Shown: positions 48,383 through 60,091, counted from the stretch's first letter. The stretch is 64,000 nucleotides of DNA from Liquidambar formosana (GCA_039720395.1 CM077831.1:8048333-8112332), one strand, 5' to 3'. Notes: a model not told the origin generated them from the sequence alone. Program-made: numbers and translations.

Positions 48383-50152
48383 TTCCCAGATGAGGACGTG
48401 CTAGAGATTGGTAGAAAAACTTGGAGAGTATACTTCGATGGGGCAGCCAATAAGAAAGGTTATGGGATAGGAGTCCTGCTGGTCTCACCCGAAGAGGCAT
48501 TTACACTGTTGGCGGTCAAGTTGGGGTTCGAAGCCACCAACAACATTGCTGAGTATGAGGCCTGTATCCTAGCACTGGAAGCGGCACTTGAATTGGGGAT
48601 CAAAGAATTAGAAGTGTTCGGGGACTCGGCGCTAATCATTTGTCAGATAAAAGGGGAATGGAAAACTCGAGATGAGAAGCTGCTACCCTACCATGCCTAC
48701 CTGGAAGCTCTAACCAAGGAGTTCTCAGAGATAGAATTTAACTACCTTTCAAGGAACAAGAACCAGTTCGCCGATGCCTTGGCGACCCTAGCATCCATGG
48801 TGGAGATACCTGAAGGGGGCAATGTGAAGCCGTTGGTGATAGAATGCCGAGACAAGCCTGTGTATTGTTGTGCAATCCGAGGAGGAGAGGTAAATGATGG
48901 CCGTCCGTGGTTCCATGACATAAAGAAGTTCATTGAAGAAAGGGAATACCCAGAAGGAGCATCTCGTATCGATAGAAAAACCCTAAGGTGGTTGGCGAGT
49001 CACTATGTACTTTGTGGAGGAAAGCTATATCGGAGATCATACGACGGGATCCACCTGCTGTGTGTCACCGAGGAGGAAGCCGAGCATCTGATTAAAGAAA
49101 TCCATGAAGGGACAGGGGCTCCGTATATGAATGGCTATATGTTAGCTAAGAAAATCACGAGGTTAGGCTATTATTGGTCTACCATGGAAAGGGACTGCCA
49201 CGCACATGTCAAGAAGTGCCACAAATGCCAACTGTTCGCCAGTGGACAACATTTGCCTTCTATGCCTTTAACAAGTATGTCGTCACCATGGCCATTCGCG
49301 GTATGGGGGTTAGATATCATCGGATAGATCAAGCCAAAGGCATCAAATGGGCATGAATACATCTTGGTTGCCATCGATTACTTCACTAAATGGGTGGAAG
49401 CAGCATCCTTCAAGACCTTGAATTCCAAGAAGGTAGCACAGTTCATACAGCACAGCATCATCTATCGATATGGGGTACCGCATGAAGTTATCTCAGACAA
49501 TGGCCAGCACTTTCAGAAACAAACCCATGAGCTCTTGCAAAAGTATGGCATAGCCCACCATCTGTCGTCACCATACCGTCCTCAGACTAATGGAGCGGTG
49601 GAAGCAGCTAACAAGAACATCAAGAAGATACTACAGAAGACTGCGGACTCACACACAGACTGGCATGAGAAGTTGCCATTGGCTCTATGGGGTTACAGAA
49701 CATCAATAAGGTCATCAACAAGGGCTACCCCTTATTCGCTAGTTTATGGAATGGAGGCCGTGTTGCCAGTTGAATTGGAAGTTCCTTCACTAAGAGTTGC
49801 CGTGGAGAGCCAGATAACAGAAGTGGACTGGGTTAAGAGCCGCTATGATGAGTTAGCTTTGCTGGATGAAAGGCGTTTAAGGGCGCTGTATCATGTTCAG
49901 GGGTATCAACGGAGAGTTGCCAGAGCATTCAACAAGCATGTCAAAGATCGAGGTCTAAAGAAAGGGGATGTAGTGCTGAAAGAAATCAGAGCTCCAGTAT
50001 TCGATCCGCGGGGAAAATTCAAGCCAAGTTGGGGTGGGCCATACATTATCAAAGAGATATTGCCAGCAGGGGTTGTTCGCCTCATGGATTTAGATGGAAT
50101 TGAGTTCGCTCATCCAACTAATTTGGATCAATTGAAGAAATATCATGTTTGA
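48383..50152 (+). pseudogene. Tat second RNase H and integrase, one amber stop
   Basis: The frame continues from RT after the TAA. The archaeal-type RNase H keeps all four catalytic acids: YFDGAANKKGYG, NIAEYEACILALEAA, EVFGDSALII and NQFADALATLAS. The integrase zinc domain has CHKC, but the second histidine position reads PYMNG, with Tyr in place of the usual His. A TAG at 49325 interrupts GLDIIG and what follows, most simply a CAG-to-TAG change. The core keeps Asp (AIDYFTKWVEA), Asp (VISDNGQHF) and Glu (NGAVEAANKNIKK). The C-terminus has the WGGPYIIKEI (GPY/F) motif. There is no chromodomain, as expected for Tat. Integrase inserts the cDNA; this copy could not make it without stop suppression. 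Confidence 0.9.
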
Positions 50153-50473
50153 AGCCTGCTAGGTTGAAAACCCGTAAGGGCGGCCTAGGCAAAAGTTAAG
50201 GCATGAGAACTACGTAAGACCTGATTCTCCATTCAAAAACAAAAAAAAAAAAACAAAAAAAAAAAACAAAAAAAAAAGAAGAAAAAAAAACCATGGAGAT
50301 ACGTAGGCAACCCATAAAGTTACCTTAGGTGCGGTCTAAATCAAACAAGAAAATCCCAAATTTGATTTATTATTGGCAATTTATTCAAAACTAAAATTGA
50401 TTGACATAGCAATTCATTGGTATTAAGTAAAAGAACTATAAATATGCCATAAATATCCTATTCTATTGAGTCT
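50153..50473 (+). other. Tat region between pol and antisense ORF
   Basis: Contains GAACTACGT near 50207 and ATACGTAGGC near 50299, complementary in CTACGT/ACGTAG. Between them is an A-rich run (50232-50290). The same two half-motifs occur in the LTR hairpin segment. Confidence 0.6.
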
Positions 50474-51760
50474 TCAGTTTTTCTTGGGCTTCTTTGCAGC
50501 TCGCTCCTCAGCTTTCTTCTTCTCTCTTTCATGTCTTCTTTTCTTCCTCAAGTCATGTTCATAAGCTGCTGTCACTGCTTCCATAATATCTTCTCTGCAA
50601 GATCCAAGTTCATTGTTCTTGATAAGTCCAAAAATCCTTTCTCTTCGAGTAGTCTCTCTCTCACCTAAATTGCTTTTCAACCATTCCTTATACTCGGGGC
50701 TCATCATATACGGACCATCAGTATTCGTCACTTGAGTCAGTGTCAGCTTTCTAGGCCATCGGTCCTTCGCCCAAGTCACTACAGAAAGACCTGCGGGCAC
50801 CACAGGATAGTCACCTTTCAAGGAAGTGGGTATGGTTTGCATGGCGCCCATCTGACGCAGAACCCTTGAAGGCCAATAGAAGGAAGTAGACCTCAGTCCT
50901 ATGAGCCTCACCATGGCGCATCCAAAAGTCCGCAAAAGCACCTGGTCACTGCAGCCCCATATGAATACAAACCACTTGACACTCCTCCAAGAAAGGGTTT
51001 GGAAGTAACCTAGCCAATCTCTCAATGAAAATTGCCCAGGTAGTTCAATGCGGCGAAGGCAGTAATGCTGGGGCTTGTATGGTGTAATGGCAACTGGTGA
51101 CAAGAAATTCAGTCTTTCAAGCAACCACATCTGCAGTAGAATGGGGCTACCTCCTAAAGGAACCTTTGGGTCCTCATGAGTTTTATCCAAACCATTCAGG
51201 GTTTTAGCTAGCACCATGGGAATCAAGTTATGGCCCTTGGCAAGGAGAGGAATCAAGTCACAGATTTGAATGGGAACATGTGGAGTACCAGTGGAAATAA
51301 GAAAACGACCAATGAGGCAAAAGGCAAGAGCATGCTTAATAGGAAAGGTAAAATTCAGAATACCTTTACTATCACAAGCTAAAAAAGAGGTTGCCAATTT
51401 CATCAAGTCTACCATATGGTCCTTTACAAACGTAGAGGCATATTGTGAGTGAATCCCAAGTAGATTGGAGAAAGAAGTAAGAAAGCTTGGGCGAGGAGTA
51501 GGGAGAATGAAAGGACCTACCGTTGAAACTCCATACAATGCACAGAATTCCTCCATGGTTGGGCACAGTTCTTCATAGTTGAAGCGGAACACATGAACTT
51601 GAGGATCCCAAAAATATGTAGCAGCAGTCAAGAGGTTCGTTTCAAGCCTCACATGCCTCAAGGAGAGCAATGGATCCAAGCCAAAGCACTTGAACTCAGA
51701 TTTTGCTTCAGCACTTATAACTCTCAAAAACCCTCCTAAAAATTTGTCTAGAGCCTCCAT
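50474..51760 (-). CDS. Antisense ORF of Tat element, plant mobile domain-like
   Basis: A 428-codon uninterrupted minus-strand frame between integrase and the 3' repeats, starting at ATG 51760. The segment WDPQVHVFRFNYEELCPT near residue 51, followed by MEEFCALYGV, resembles the start of the plant mobile domain (aminotransferase-like/DUF7745-type) family. The C-terminal 30 residues are strongly basic (KKRRHEREKKK ... KKPKK), like a nuclear localisation signal. A TATA box lies 51 bases upstream of the start. Antisense additional ORFs are known in Tat-lineage elements such as Grande and Retand; their role is unknown. It is striking that it is intact while gag is split and pol has two stops. Family assignment is by motif only. 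Confidence 0.8.
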   Translation of the reverse strand: MEALDKFLGGFLRVISAEAKSEFKCFGLDPLLSLRHVRLETNLLTAATYFWDPQVHVFRFNYEELCPTMEEFCALYGVSTVGPFILPTPRPSFLTSFSNLLGIHSQYASTFVKDHMVDLMKLATSFLACDSKGILNFTFPIKHALAFCLIGRFLISTGTPHVPIQICDLIPLLAKGHNLIPMVLAKTLNGLDKTHEDPKVPLGGSPILLQMWLLERLNFLSPVAITPYKPQHYCLRRIELPGQFSLRDWLGYFQTLSWRSVKWFVFIWGCSDQVLLRTFGCAMVRLIGLRSTSFYWPSRVLRQMGAMQTIPTSLKGDYPVVPAGLSVVTWAKDRWPRKLTLTQVTNTDGPYMMSPEYKEWLKSNLGERETTRRERIFGLIKNNELGSCREDIMEAVTAAYEHDLRKKRRHEREKKKAEERAAKKPKKN

Positions 51761-52229
51761 AATTTCTAATGAATGAATACAAGTAGGTTTAGGAACCTCT
51801 TGGATGTGTTTTTATAGGGAAAAGGTCACAAATCCAAGTTCTAATAGGAAAAGACCCATCAGAATAGGAAGTTTCCTATTCAAAGTGGGATTTCCGCTTC
51901 GGGCTCAGGTAACCACCCAGGCCTGGGCGGCTAGCGTCCTGAGGCCTGGTGGTCACCCAAGCCACCTTGTTTTGGCTTTCTCCCTCGCTTTGTCTCGCCT
52001 TGACGCGTGATCAAACCTCCTTCCAAATGAGATATTCAACACTTTTTGAGCTTAAAATCAATCAAATTCCATCTTGAAATCAATTCCTTGAATTGATTTT
52101 ATGTTCAAAAGGGTTGAATATATTTCCCCTGTGTCATGCCAACTCAAGTGACAATGTGTTAAGTCACTCTCCTCTTGCACCATGCCTGTTCAATCTTGAT
52201 AAATTGATCATATATCCTCATTTCAAATC
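51761..52229 (+). other. Spacer upstream of antisense ORF
   Basis: Holds the putative antisense promoter, and at 51900-51965 a GC-rich patch (GGCCTGGGCGG and CCTGAGGCCTGG) that is partly palindromic and unlike the AT-rich surroundings. Confidence 0.5.
51811..51816 (-). promoter_or_regulatory. TATA box for antisense ORF
   Basis: The minus strand reads CCCTATAAAAACACATCC. A start about 30 bases downstream would give a leader of about 25 nt before the ATG at 51760. Confidence 0.5.
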
Positions 52230-53900
52230 TTGATTTTTCATCCTACTTGGTTGAATATATTCATCGCTTGAATGTGTTCTTCCATTTCAAAAGTGTATTC
52301 ACCCTTTGAATATGCTTCTCAGTTTCAAATTCTCATTCTCTATCATACTTGGTTGAATATATTCATCACTTGAATATATTCTTCCATTTCAAAAGCATGT
52401 TCACCCATTGAATATGCTTCCTAGTTTCAGATCCTCATTATCACTTACTTGGTAAAATATATTCATCGCTTGGGTATATTTCTCCATTTCAATGGTATAC
52501 TCATCACTCGAGTATACTTCTCAGATCATTTGTCACTTACTTGGTTAAGTATATCCATCACTTGGGTATATTTTTCCATTTCAATGGTATACTCATCACT
52601 TGAGTATACTTCTCAGATATTTTGCCACTTACTTGGTTAAGTATATCCATCGCTTGGGTATATTTCTCCATTTCAATGGTATGTTCATCACTTGAACATA
52701 CTTCTCAGATTATTTGTCACTTACTTGGTTAAATATATTCATGACTAGAATATATTTCTCCATTTCAATGGTGTACTCATCACTTGAGTACACTTCTCAG
52801 ATTATTCTCTATCTTACTTGCTTAAGTATATCCATCGCTTGGATATATTTCTCTATTTCAATGGTATGTTTATCACTTAAACATACTTGTCACTTACTTG
52901 GTTAAGTATATCCATCACTTGGATATATTTCTCTATTTCAATGGTATGTTTATCACTTAAACATACTTGTCACTTACTTGGTTAAGTATATTCGTGACTA
53001 GAATATATTTCTCCATTTCAATGGTGTACTCATCACTTGAGTACACTTCTCAGATTATTCTTATCTTACTTGGTTAAATATATCCGTCGTTTGGATATAT
53101 TTCTCCATTTCAATGGTATGCTCATCACTTGAGTGTACTTCTCAGCTTACTTGGTTAAATATATCCATCACTTGGATACATTTCTCCATTTCAAAAGTAT
53201 GTTCATCACTTGAACGTACTTCTCAGTCTTTTTCAATCACAAGTATACTCATCACTTGAGTATATTTCTCAGCATCTTTTTCATCACTTGGGTAAATATG
53301 TTCGTGACCTGAATATATTTCTCCATTTCAAAAGTATACTCATCACTTGAATACACTTCTCAGATTATTCTTTATCCTACTTGGTTAAATATATCCATCG
53401 CTTGGATATATTTCTCCATTTCAATGGTATGCTCACCACTTGAGTATACTTCTCAGATTTCATTCCCAGATTACTTGGTTAAATATATCCATCGCTTGGA
53501 TATATTTCTCCATTTCAATGGTATGCTCACCACTTGAGTATACTTCTCAGATTTCATTCTCAGATTACTTGGTTAAATATATTCGCAACCTGAATATATT
53601 TCTCCATTTCAATGGTATACTCATCACTTGAGTATACTTCTCAGATATTTTGTCACTTACTTGGTTAAGTATATCCATCGCTTGGATATATTTCTCCATT
53701 TCAAAGGTATGTTCATCACTTGAACGTACTTCTCAGATTTCATTCTCATCACTTGGTCAAATATATTCGTGACTAGAATATATCTTTCCATTTCAAAAGT
53801 ATGTTCATTCGTAGTGGCTTGAATATGCTTCTCTTATCAATTCTCAACCCTCAGTGGTTTAAGTATACTCATGACTTGAGTACACTTCCTTATTTCAGTC
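52230..53900 (+). repeat. Tandem array of covarying spaced palindromes
   Basis: About 18-20 imperfect units of 80-105 bp. A typical unit has CTTACTTGGTTAA, palindrome A (ATATATCC-N7-GGATATAT), TTCTCCATTTCAATG, palindrome B (GTATACTC-N7-GAGTATAC) and TTCTCAGAT. Arms vary between units but stay complementary; centres are ATCRCTT-like. Tandem repeats are typical of Tat 3' untranslated regions. Confidence 0.9.
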
Positions 53901-54012
53901 TCAGGTTTTCAACCTCCCATCATTGTTGGTATCAGTGTGTGATTTCTCCGGGCTTTTTGGCCAAAAATGGGTTGTTCTTTATCATTGGTTCACAAGTGTA
54001 ACTTGTTCGCCA

Positions 54013-54024
54013 ATGAGGGGCTTC
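54013..54024 (+). promoter_or_regulatory. Tat polypurine tract
   Basis: ATGAGGGGCTTC precedes the 3' LTR, the purine core being GAGGGG. Confidence 0.5.
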
Positions 54025-56836
54025 TGTCACACCCCATTTTTGCACCAACTTACTAGGGCTCATCATTTCATGCATGTTTTTGTTTTGTTTTTGAGTCTAG
54101 TCACTTGCATTAGTTTTCTAGAGTCACAAGGACAATGGATATGAATTTTGGTTCAAATTGGAGTTGATCTTGAGGGATAATAAGAGCTTTTGTGACTTGA
54201 GGGGCATAATCGTCTTTTAAGTCCCAAACTTTTCATTTGACCTTGGAATGATCTCCAAATTGTCAATTGGAGTTCATATGGATGCATAAGAGGTATTTCT
54301 AGGTTCAATTTGGTAATTCAATGGCTCGGGATTAAAATGGCTCGATGTAGTTCAAGTTGGTTAATTGACCCTTCCTTGGGTTAACTCTAATTGACTCACA
54401 ATTACCAACCAAATCTTTTCAAATTGACTTTCATTAGTCATCATTTTACCCTCAAAAGTGTTTCATGAAGTTCAATTTTGATATGGCCTGATGATGAGTT
54501 TAGTGTGGTTATTTACGGATTATCCTTGAAGAATTAGTGCGAATCACAGCATGAGATTTTTGGTTAAAATGAAAAGAAAATTATTTTATTAAATTAGCCA
54601 TTTTTATCATGACACTAACACGTGTACGTATGTGATGAGTGTGTGTACGCACATACGATACATGTGCATGCGTGTTAGCGGTCAGTCTCCCAATTTTTAT
54701 AAAAGACAATTTCCTTTTCCTATTCAGATTAGAAGTCTTTTATCATTATAAAATACCTTTTGATTATTCTCCAAAGAAACCTAGTCCAGGAAGGAAAGGG
54801 AAACTCCAGATTTCAGCTATAAATACTCTCTTAATGTCTTTAAACAAGGGAGAGGAGAAGAGGGTTTGGAGGGAGTGAAATTCGTCATAATTCAGCCGCA
54901 GATTTTCTGAAAACCAGCAGTCGTATTTTAATCATAACTTTTTCATCCGAAGTCAGAATTTGATGAAATTGGTCTTGTTAGAAAGATAATTCAATTCTCT
55001 ACAACTTTGTATTTCACAAGCTTTGTCCAAATCCAACGTTTTCATACCCAAAAACGCGATTGAAGTTGCTGCTGCTGCAAAGTGACGAAAATCACTTTTC
55101 TTTTCTCTTGTTCTCTTTTTGTTTTCTATTTCTTTTCAAAGTTGAGTTGAGTTTTGATCTCTTTGCTGTGATACCACTTTGACAAAGAGGATGATTCGTG
55201 TTGGTTTGATTCACTCTAAAGACCTAAGGAGCCACGAACAATTACAAACACAAGGGGAGCCACTTTATGCATTAATACTTGAGTGTTTGAGAGAGAATAA
55301 GGTATTCTCCTTCTCTATTCAAGCTTAAACTAGGTTTTCATATGGGTTAGGCTTATTGCATGTTAAAGGTAGCCTTTTTATCATGTATTAACACTCTAGC
55401 TAGTTAATATACATGGAATATCTATTGTTTATCTACTGTTTAGCATGCTTTAGGGCTGTCCTTTATGTTTCAATGCATAGTTATGATTCTTGTGCTCCTG
55501 TTTGTCCTTGTGCTAGGATTAGTGTCATTGCATGTTAGAGTTAGGATTTTCATCATGTTATATTGCTTTAGTTAGTTAATATGCATGATTTAATTTCTGT
55601 TTAGTTTGGTTTTAGCATGATTAAAGTATGTCTTGTGAGTTGTTAAGCATATTTGTGAGTTTAGGGTTTTAGAGTCATTGTTTCGTGTTTGTTTTCATAT
55701 AGCATGATAAAGTAGACTTTTTTATTGGTTTTTCTTCGTGTTTGCTGTATATGTTTTTCATATGGAGTAAACATGATAGTTTTGCATGCATGTTAGTATG
55801 TTTTAGGGTTTTTATGCATGATATGGTTCTAGGAATATGTTAGGACTTATTATTGTTCGCTGTTTTTGCTATTGGCATGCTTAGTGGATGATTTTAGGTC
55901 ACAATACTATTCTGTCCAGATTTGCATGTTAGTGTTTTCGCATGGTTTTGAGCACTTGTAAGGGTGCAAATAGGTGTGGTATTTGTCCTATGGCAAATAG
56001 GGCTGCTCAGGTCTGAAATAGCTAATGCTTGGAGCTAATTGCGCTCAGGTAAGTGGGTGTGAAGGTGCCCCAATTCACCTTTCTTCCTTATCCCTTCTCT
56101 TCTCCTTATCTAAGGTTAATTTTTAATATGATCCTATGGTTTAATCAAAGGTTTCCTTCATAAATAAAATTCTGGTTTTTATTAAAGTTTCCATTTTGTG
56201 GATTTCTTTCCTAAAATCAAACTTTCTATCATATTCAACTCTTTTGATTCAAATAAGGAAACCTAGGGTTTTTACCATAGGTTTATATTAGGATTCAACC
56301 CTAATTCTAATCGAACTACGTGGACTTTGATCCATGTATTTCGTTGCATGGTACGTAGGCGCTCTTCGTGAGGCTCAAGTCCGTTCTAGGATCCAAGCAT
56401 CCTAGGTTTATTTATGTTTTCTTTTCTTCTTTCTTTTTTCTGTTTTTATTTGCTTATTATGCATGGATGGATGAATGAAATATATGATATGCATGCAATT
56501 CTTGTGATGATATACTTGCTGATTTTTGTATGGAAAGATCTTGATTTAGCCCAAATGAACTGAGAGACCGAAAGGGTGACATGGGTGCCTATAGGCTTTG
56601 CCTAGAACCTTCCCATGTCATAACTTAGCCTCCGAATCCCCGATTTCTTTGGTTTTAAAAGATTGGTTTTTGCCTTTCCTTTTTTTATGGAGTCATTCAA
56701 ATTGTTTTCCTAAAACAACCTGATTTTTAGGGTTTTCCTTGTTTCCTTTAAAAAATAAGGTGGCGACTCCTTTCCTTTTTCTTTTTCAAACCCATTTTCT
56801 TTCAATCCCTTGTGGGCCCAATTTCCGAGGTTCACA
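54025..56836 (+). repeat. Tat 3' LTR
   Basis: Nearly identical to 30114-32926, including TATA at 54817-54825 and the hairpin segment at 56312-56361. Differences include a single-base deletion near 56656 and TTCCGAGG for TTCTGGGG near the end. Confidence 0.95.
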
Positions 56837-56841
56837 GACTG
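56837..56841 (+). repeat. 5-bp target-site duplication, right
   Basis: GACTG after the 3' LTR; identical to 30109-30113. Confidence 0.9.
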
Positions 56842-57018
56842 GTCCCAATTTATTGTTGGCTGTCTCTTCAGGCTGTTAATTGACTCCTCTTTTTTATTTA
56901 ACTTTTAACCTCTTTATGTTCTCTATTTCCTTTGCTATGAATAATTATGCTAGTTGCCTTATTAAACCATGCTTAGTCTATTTGTTATAACTTTTGTGTA
57001 TTTTACTTATACCTACAG

Positions 57019-57123
57019 AACCTCATCGATCTGGCAAGTTCTGAGAGTTCTAAGGCGGAAACGACTGGTGTGCGATGAAAGGAAGGATCCTATATAAATA
57101 AAAGTCTACTTACTCTTGGAACC
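57019..57123 (+). pseudogene. Kinesin exon with switch II, stop codon
   Basis: Encodes NLIDLASSESSKAETTGVR, stop, KEGSYINKSLLTLGT. The conserved glycine of DLAGSE is serine (GGT to AGT), and CGA has become TGA. Acceptor TACAG and donor GTGAGG are intact. Confidence 0.9.
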
Positions 57124-57875
57124 GTGAGGCCTTAAACATTGTTATTATTTAAGTGTCTTTGGTTTTTGGAGTGTAATGGTTTGCCATAAGTAATTTCTCT
57201 TTTGATGATCAAATTAACAGTTACTTATCATCTATATATTTACTGTCTGAAAATTTTCCTTGTTACTTATAGCAATTTCTGTGAGATTAAAGAAAAAACA
57301 GTTCATTGTGTTCTTTTGTCTTATTTTTCATTTCAGACCAGGTTATTAGTGTAAGGATTCTTAGACTAAATGGACAATTTTGTTACAATTCTCTCTCTCT
57401 CTCCATATATATATATATGTGTGTGTGTGTGCATGTATATATATTTGTTGCTGTAATGTGTATTTTAAGTGTGAGAACACTAGTCTTCAGTTGGTTGCCG
57501 TTCTATATATTCTCAGATGTCTTTTCCTATCAGTGGATCTCATCTATTGAAATTTGGAAGCCTATGAATAGCTCTTAATTGTCTTGCAAATTAGTAGTTA
57601 GTCTCACAGCAGCTTCTTAGTTAATCATGAATTTTAAATTTTAGCGTCTTTGCTAATCTGATAATCTCATCAAGTTGAAAGAGTAATTAAGCTATAGATT
57701 TTATTATTATTTTTATTTTTATTTGAAACTCAATGGGACTTTGATTCTTTAAGATGTACAAATTTTAGTTTTTTTGTTTACTAACTTTGCGAAGCCCTAG
57801 TGGAGTGCAATAATGGTCTTTACATTATCAGGTGTCTAGGGTATTTGAGTTGAGTGTTTGACTTGGACTTCTTTA

Positions 57876-58070
57876 AGAGGTAGCTTAGTTGGCAAGGGAC
57901 CCTGTCTCAAGAAGCAGAGGTCCTGATTTCAACTCTTGCTAAACTCCTTGGGGTCACCCACATAAGGTTTCATGGTTCTCATAGGCCTAAGACTTAACTG
58001 GTCCATATGAGTTGTTGGGTCTTATATGGGCCCAGGATTTTCCCGAAGGGCTTCCTCGTTATCAAAAAAT
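57876..58070 (+). mobile_element. tRNA-derived SINE
   Basis: Box A TAGCTTAGTTGG at 57881-57892 and a box B-like GATTTCAACTC near 57924 have RNA polymerase III promoter spacing. The 3' end, CTTCCTCGTTATCAAAAAAT, resembles Au-type plant SINEs. No clear target duplication was found. Confidence 0.65.
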
Positions 58071-58558
58071 AAGCAGCTTTATTCATCTATTTGTGGAGCC
58101 CAAGTTTATGCTGTTTTATAGAAATTTTTTTTTTATACAAATACACTACTTTTCTCTCAAGCTGGCTTCAAGCTTTGAACATGCAGCCTGAAAAAGTCAA
58201 TGTCTTTCGCCATTAGAATTTTTTCTTCATTCAAAGTTAGTGTGTCTTCATTCACAGCTAGTATATAATATATCTCCTATGCAACAAGATCCTACTGAAA
58301 CACATTAAGTGTTATATTAATATTATATTAATGCTGAACCATATTTTGGCATACTCCTAAAGTTTTACAATTCCCAATATCTCCATTAAACTACCATTTC
58401 ACCCCAAAAGCTTAAGCTGTTAGAGAATGGGAATTATGTATATCATTTTAACACCTTGCTCACTTGAGACCCCATTGCACAACAAATGTTGAGTTTCTAT
58501 GGCAAATATAGGGATAGTGAAAAAATTAGAGAATGGGCATTATGTATATGATGCTCCC

Positions 58559-58767
58559 CTCCCTCTGTCCCAATTTTTTTGTCCACATTTTCCATTTTGG
58601 GATGTTCCAAAATGTTTGTCCATTGTCAAAAGTCAAAGCAAATAATTATTTTACTTTCCCAAATGCCCTTTACTATATTAAAATTACAATTACTACACCA
58701 AATGTCACATCAACTAACATTCTATTAAAGGAGGGTAATATTGGAAAAACAAATTGGGACAGAGGAA
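58559..58767. mobile_element. Stowaway-type MITE
   Basis: Ends CTCCCTCTGTCCCAATTT and, inverted, CTTCCTCTGTCCCAATTT match the Tc1/mariner Stowaway terminus. About 209 bp, AT-rich centre, no coding capacity. Confidence 0.85.
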
Positions 58768-59822
58768 GTTCTTTATTTATTAATGCTTTATAAAATTTAA
58801 AGAGAAGGATTCGTTTAAAAATTTTAACCAAGGCCTTTTCTCTTTAATGAAGTTCTTAATTATTTTTTCTTTTTATCAACAATGAAATTCTTAATTATGT
58901 CCTTGGGGTTAAGGCTTTTTTGAGTTGAGTTTTAAATTCTTACTTGTCAAAAATAAAATATTTTAACCAATACCTTGAAATGTTGCATTATAGTATAGCA
59001 ATGGCCCAACTTTTTGGATACCTTGTAAATATTGAGGAAACTTGTAAAAAAATAAAATAAAATTTGAAGTGAAGCATTGTTGAGTTTTTCCTTCTTCTTT
59101 TTCCTCCTCTTTTTAACTTGTGCAATTTTTCTCCTTCAAAAATAAAATATTATGGAAAATTATATCCCACTTTGGCTTTTGGCTAGCATTACGTCTTTGT
59201 TTAAAGTTGTTTTGGTCTTGCTTTGAAAGAACTGTGAAGAACATGTCAACAGATTTGGTACTAAAAAAATTAGAATCACTAAACATTACTTAACATTAGC
59301 TCCCGTGACTTGCTTTTCTCCCCTTCCGATTTCATTATCATTGCACTATACAAGGTCCCTAAAATTATTATTAGGGACTCCCAAAACCACAAAATAATTA
59401 TATTTAGCTATCTAATATTGATTGAATGGAAATCAATCCCATCTCCCCACCTTTCTCTCTCTCACGCACTTGCTTTTGTTTTAATTCTAGGTATATCTCA
59501 ATATTTTACCTAACATTTTTCTTTATCGTTTACTTGATCTTGTCTATTACTCCTTTTTGCTATAATGATGTCTTCTGTTGTTAAATAGTTGGTGATATTT
59601 TGAATTGTACTATGTTATTAAATTCCTATCAATAGGCAGTACAATGTTGTATCTGATGGTCCTTTCAGTACTTTGGATTGAGTTGTTCTCTTGCATGTAT
59701 ACTACCCCCGTACAAGGATTTTGAGCAATTCTTTTTTTGGTTATAAAATTTTTTATTCATAAAAGAATTGTGCAGAGTGAGTATATTTATCCAGAAATTT
59801 GATAAACTTGTGACTGTCACAG

Positions 59823-59927
59823 GTTATATCGAAATTAACTGATCGGAGGGCTACTCATATACTATACAGGGACTCCAAATTGACCAGGCTACTTCAGTCT
59901 TCATTAAGTGGACATGGATGTGTATCT
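59823..59927 (+). pseudogene. Kinesin exon (VISKLTD...[15 protein letters not shown])
   Basis: Thirty-five codons between CACAG and [23 protein letters not shown] is the end of the motor core. Pro-to-Leu (HILYRD) and Arg-to-Cys (GCVS) changes fit C-to-T decay. Confidence 0.9.
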
Positions 59928-60091
59928 GTAAGCCTTCCCATAAATTTTTTGGTGAAACAAGCATGCAATGCATCTGGGTGAATAATAGAGTTATTTTTAT
60001 ATGTTGTGTGGCAGCATATTCTTTTAAACAAATTATGCTGGTGAACAATAGTTTTAGTGTATTTATTTATTTTTATTGTTTAATATGACAG

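Larger units (their letters stand above)
30114..56836 (+). mobile_element. Tat/Ogre-like Ty3/gypsy retrotransposon (about 17 kb plus nested copia)
   Basis: Two 2.8-kb LTRs with TG...CA ends are flanked by a perfect 5-bp duplication (GACTG). Parts in order are primer site, leader, gag, gag-pro linker and protease, intron-like gap, RT and RNase H, second RNase H, integrase, antisense ORF, tandem repeats and 3' LTR. The second, archaeal-type RNase H, the long LTRs, the antisense ORF and the 3' tandem repeats place it in the Tat lineage. It sits in a kinesin intron in the same direction as the gene. A copia element of 9.6 kb interrupts it at 35329. LTRs differ at roughly a dozen or slightly more positions by eye, so the insertion is recent. 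Confidence 0.95.
57124..59822 (+). other. Kinesin intron with small transposons
   Basis: A 2.7-kb AT-rich intron containing TA/TG runs near 57403-57440, a SINE, a Stowaway MITE, and a 24-base segment (AGAGAATGGGNATTATGTATA) duplicated at about 58423 and 58528. Confidence 0.6.

Noticed and set aside
57881..57952. Possible tRNA gene
   Set aside because: Boxes A and B are present, but no cloverleaf can be drawn and the tail matches a SINE.
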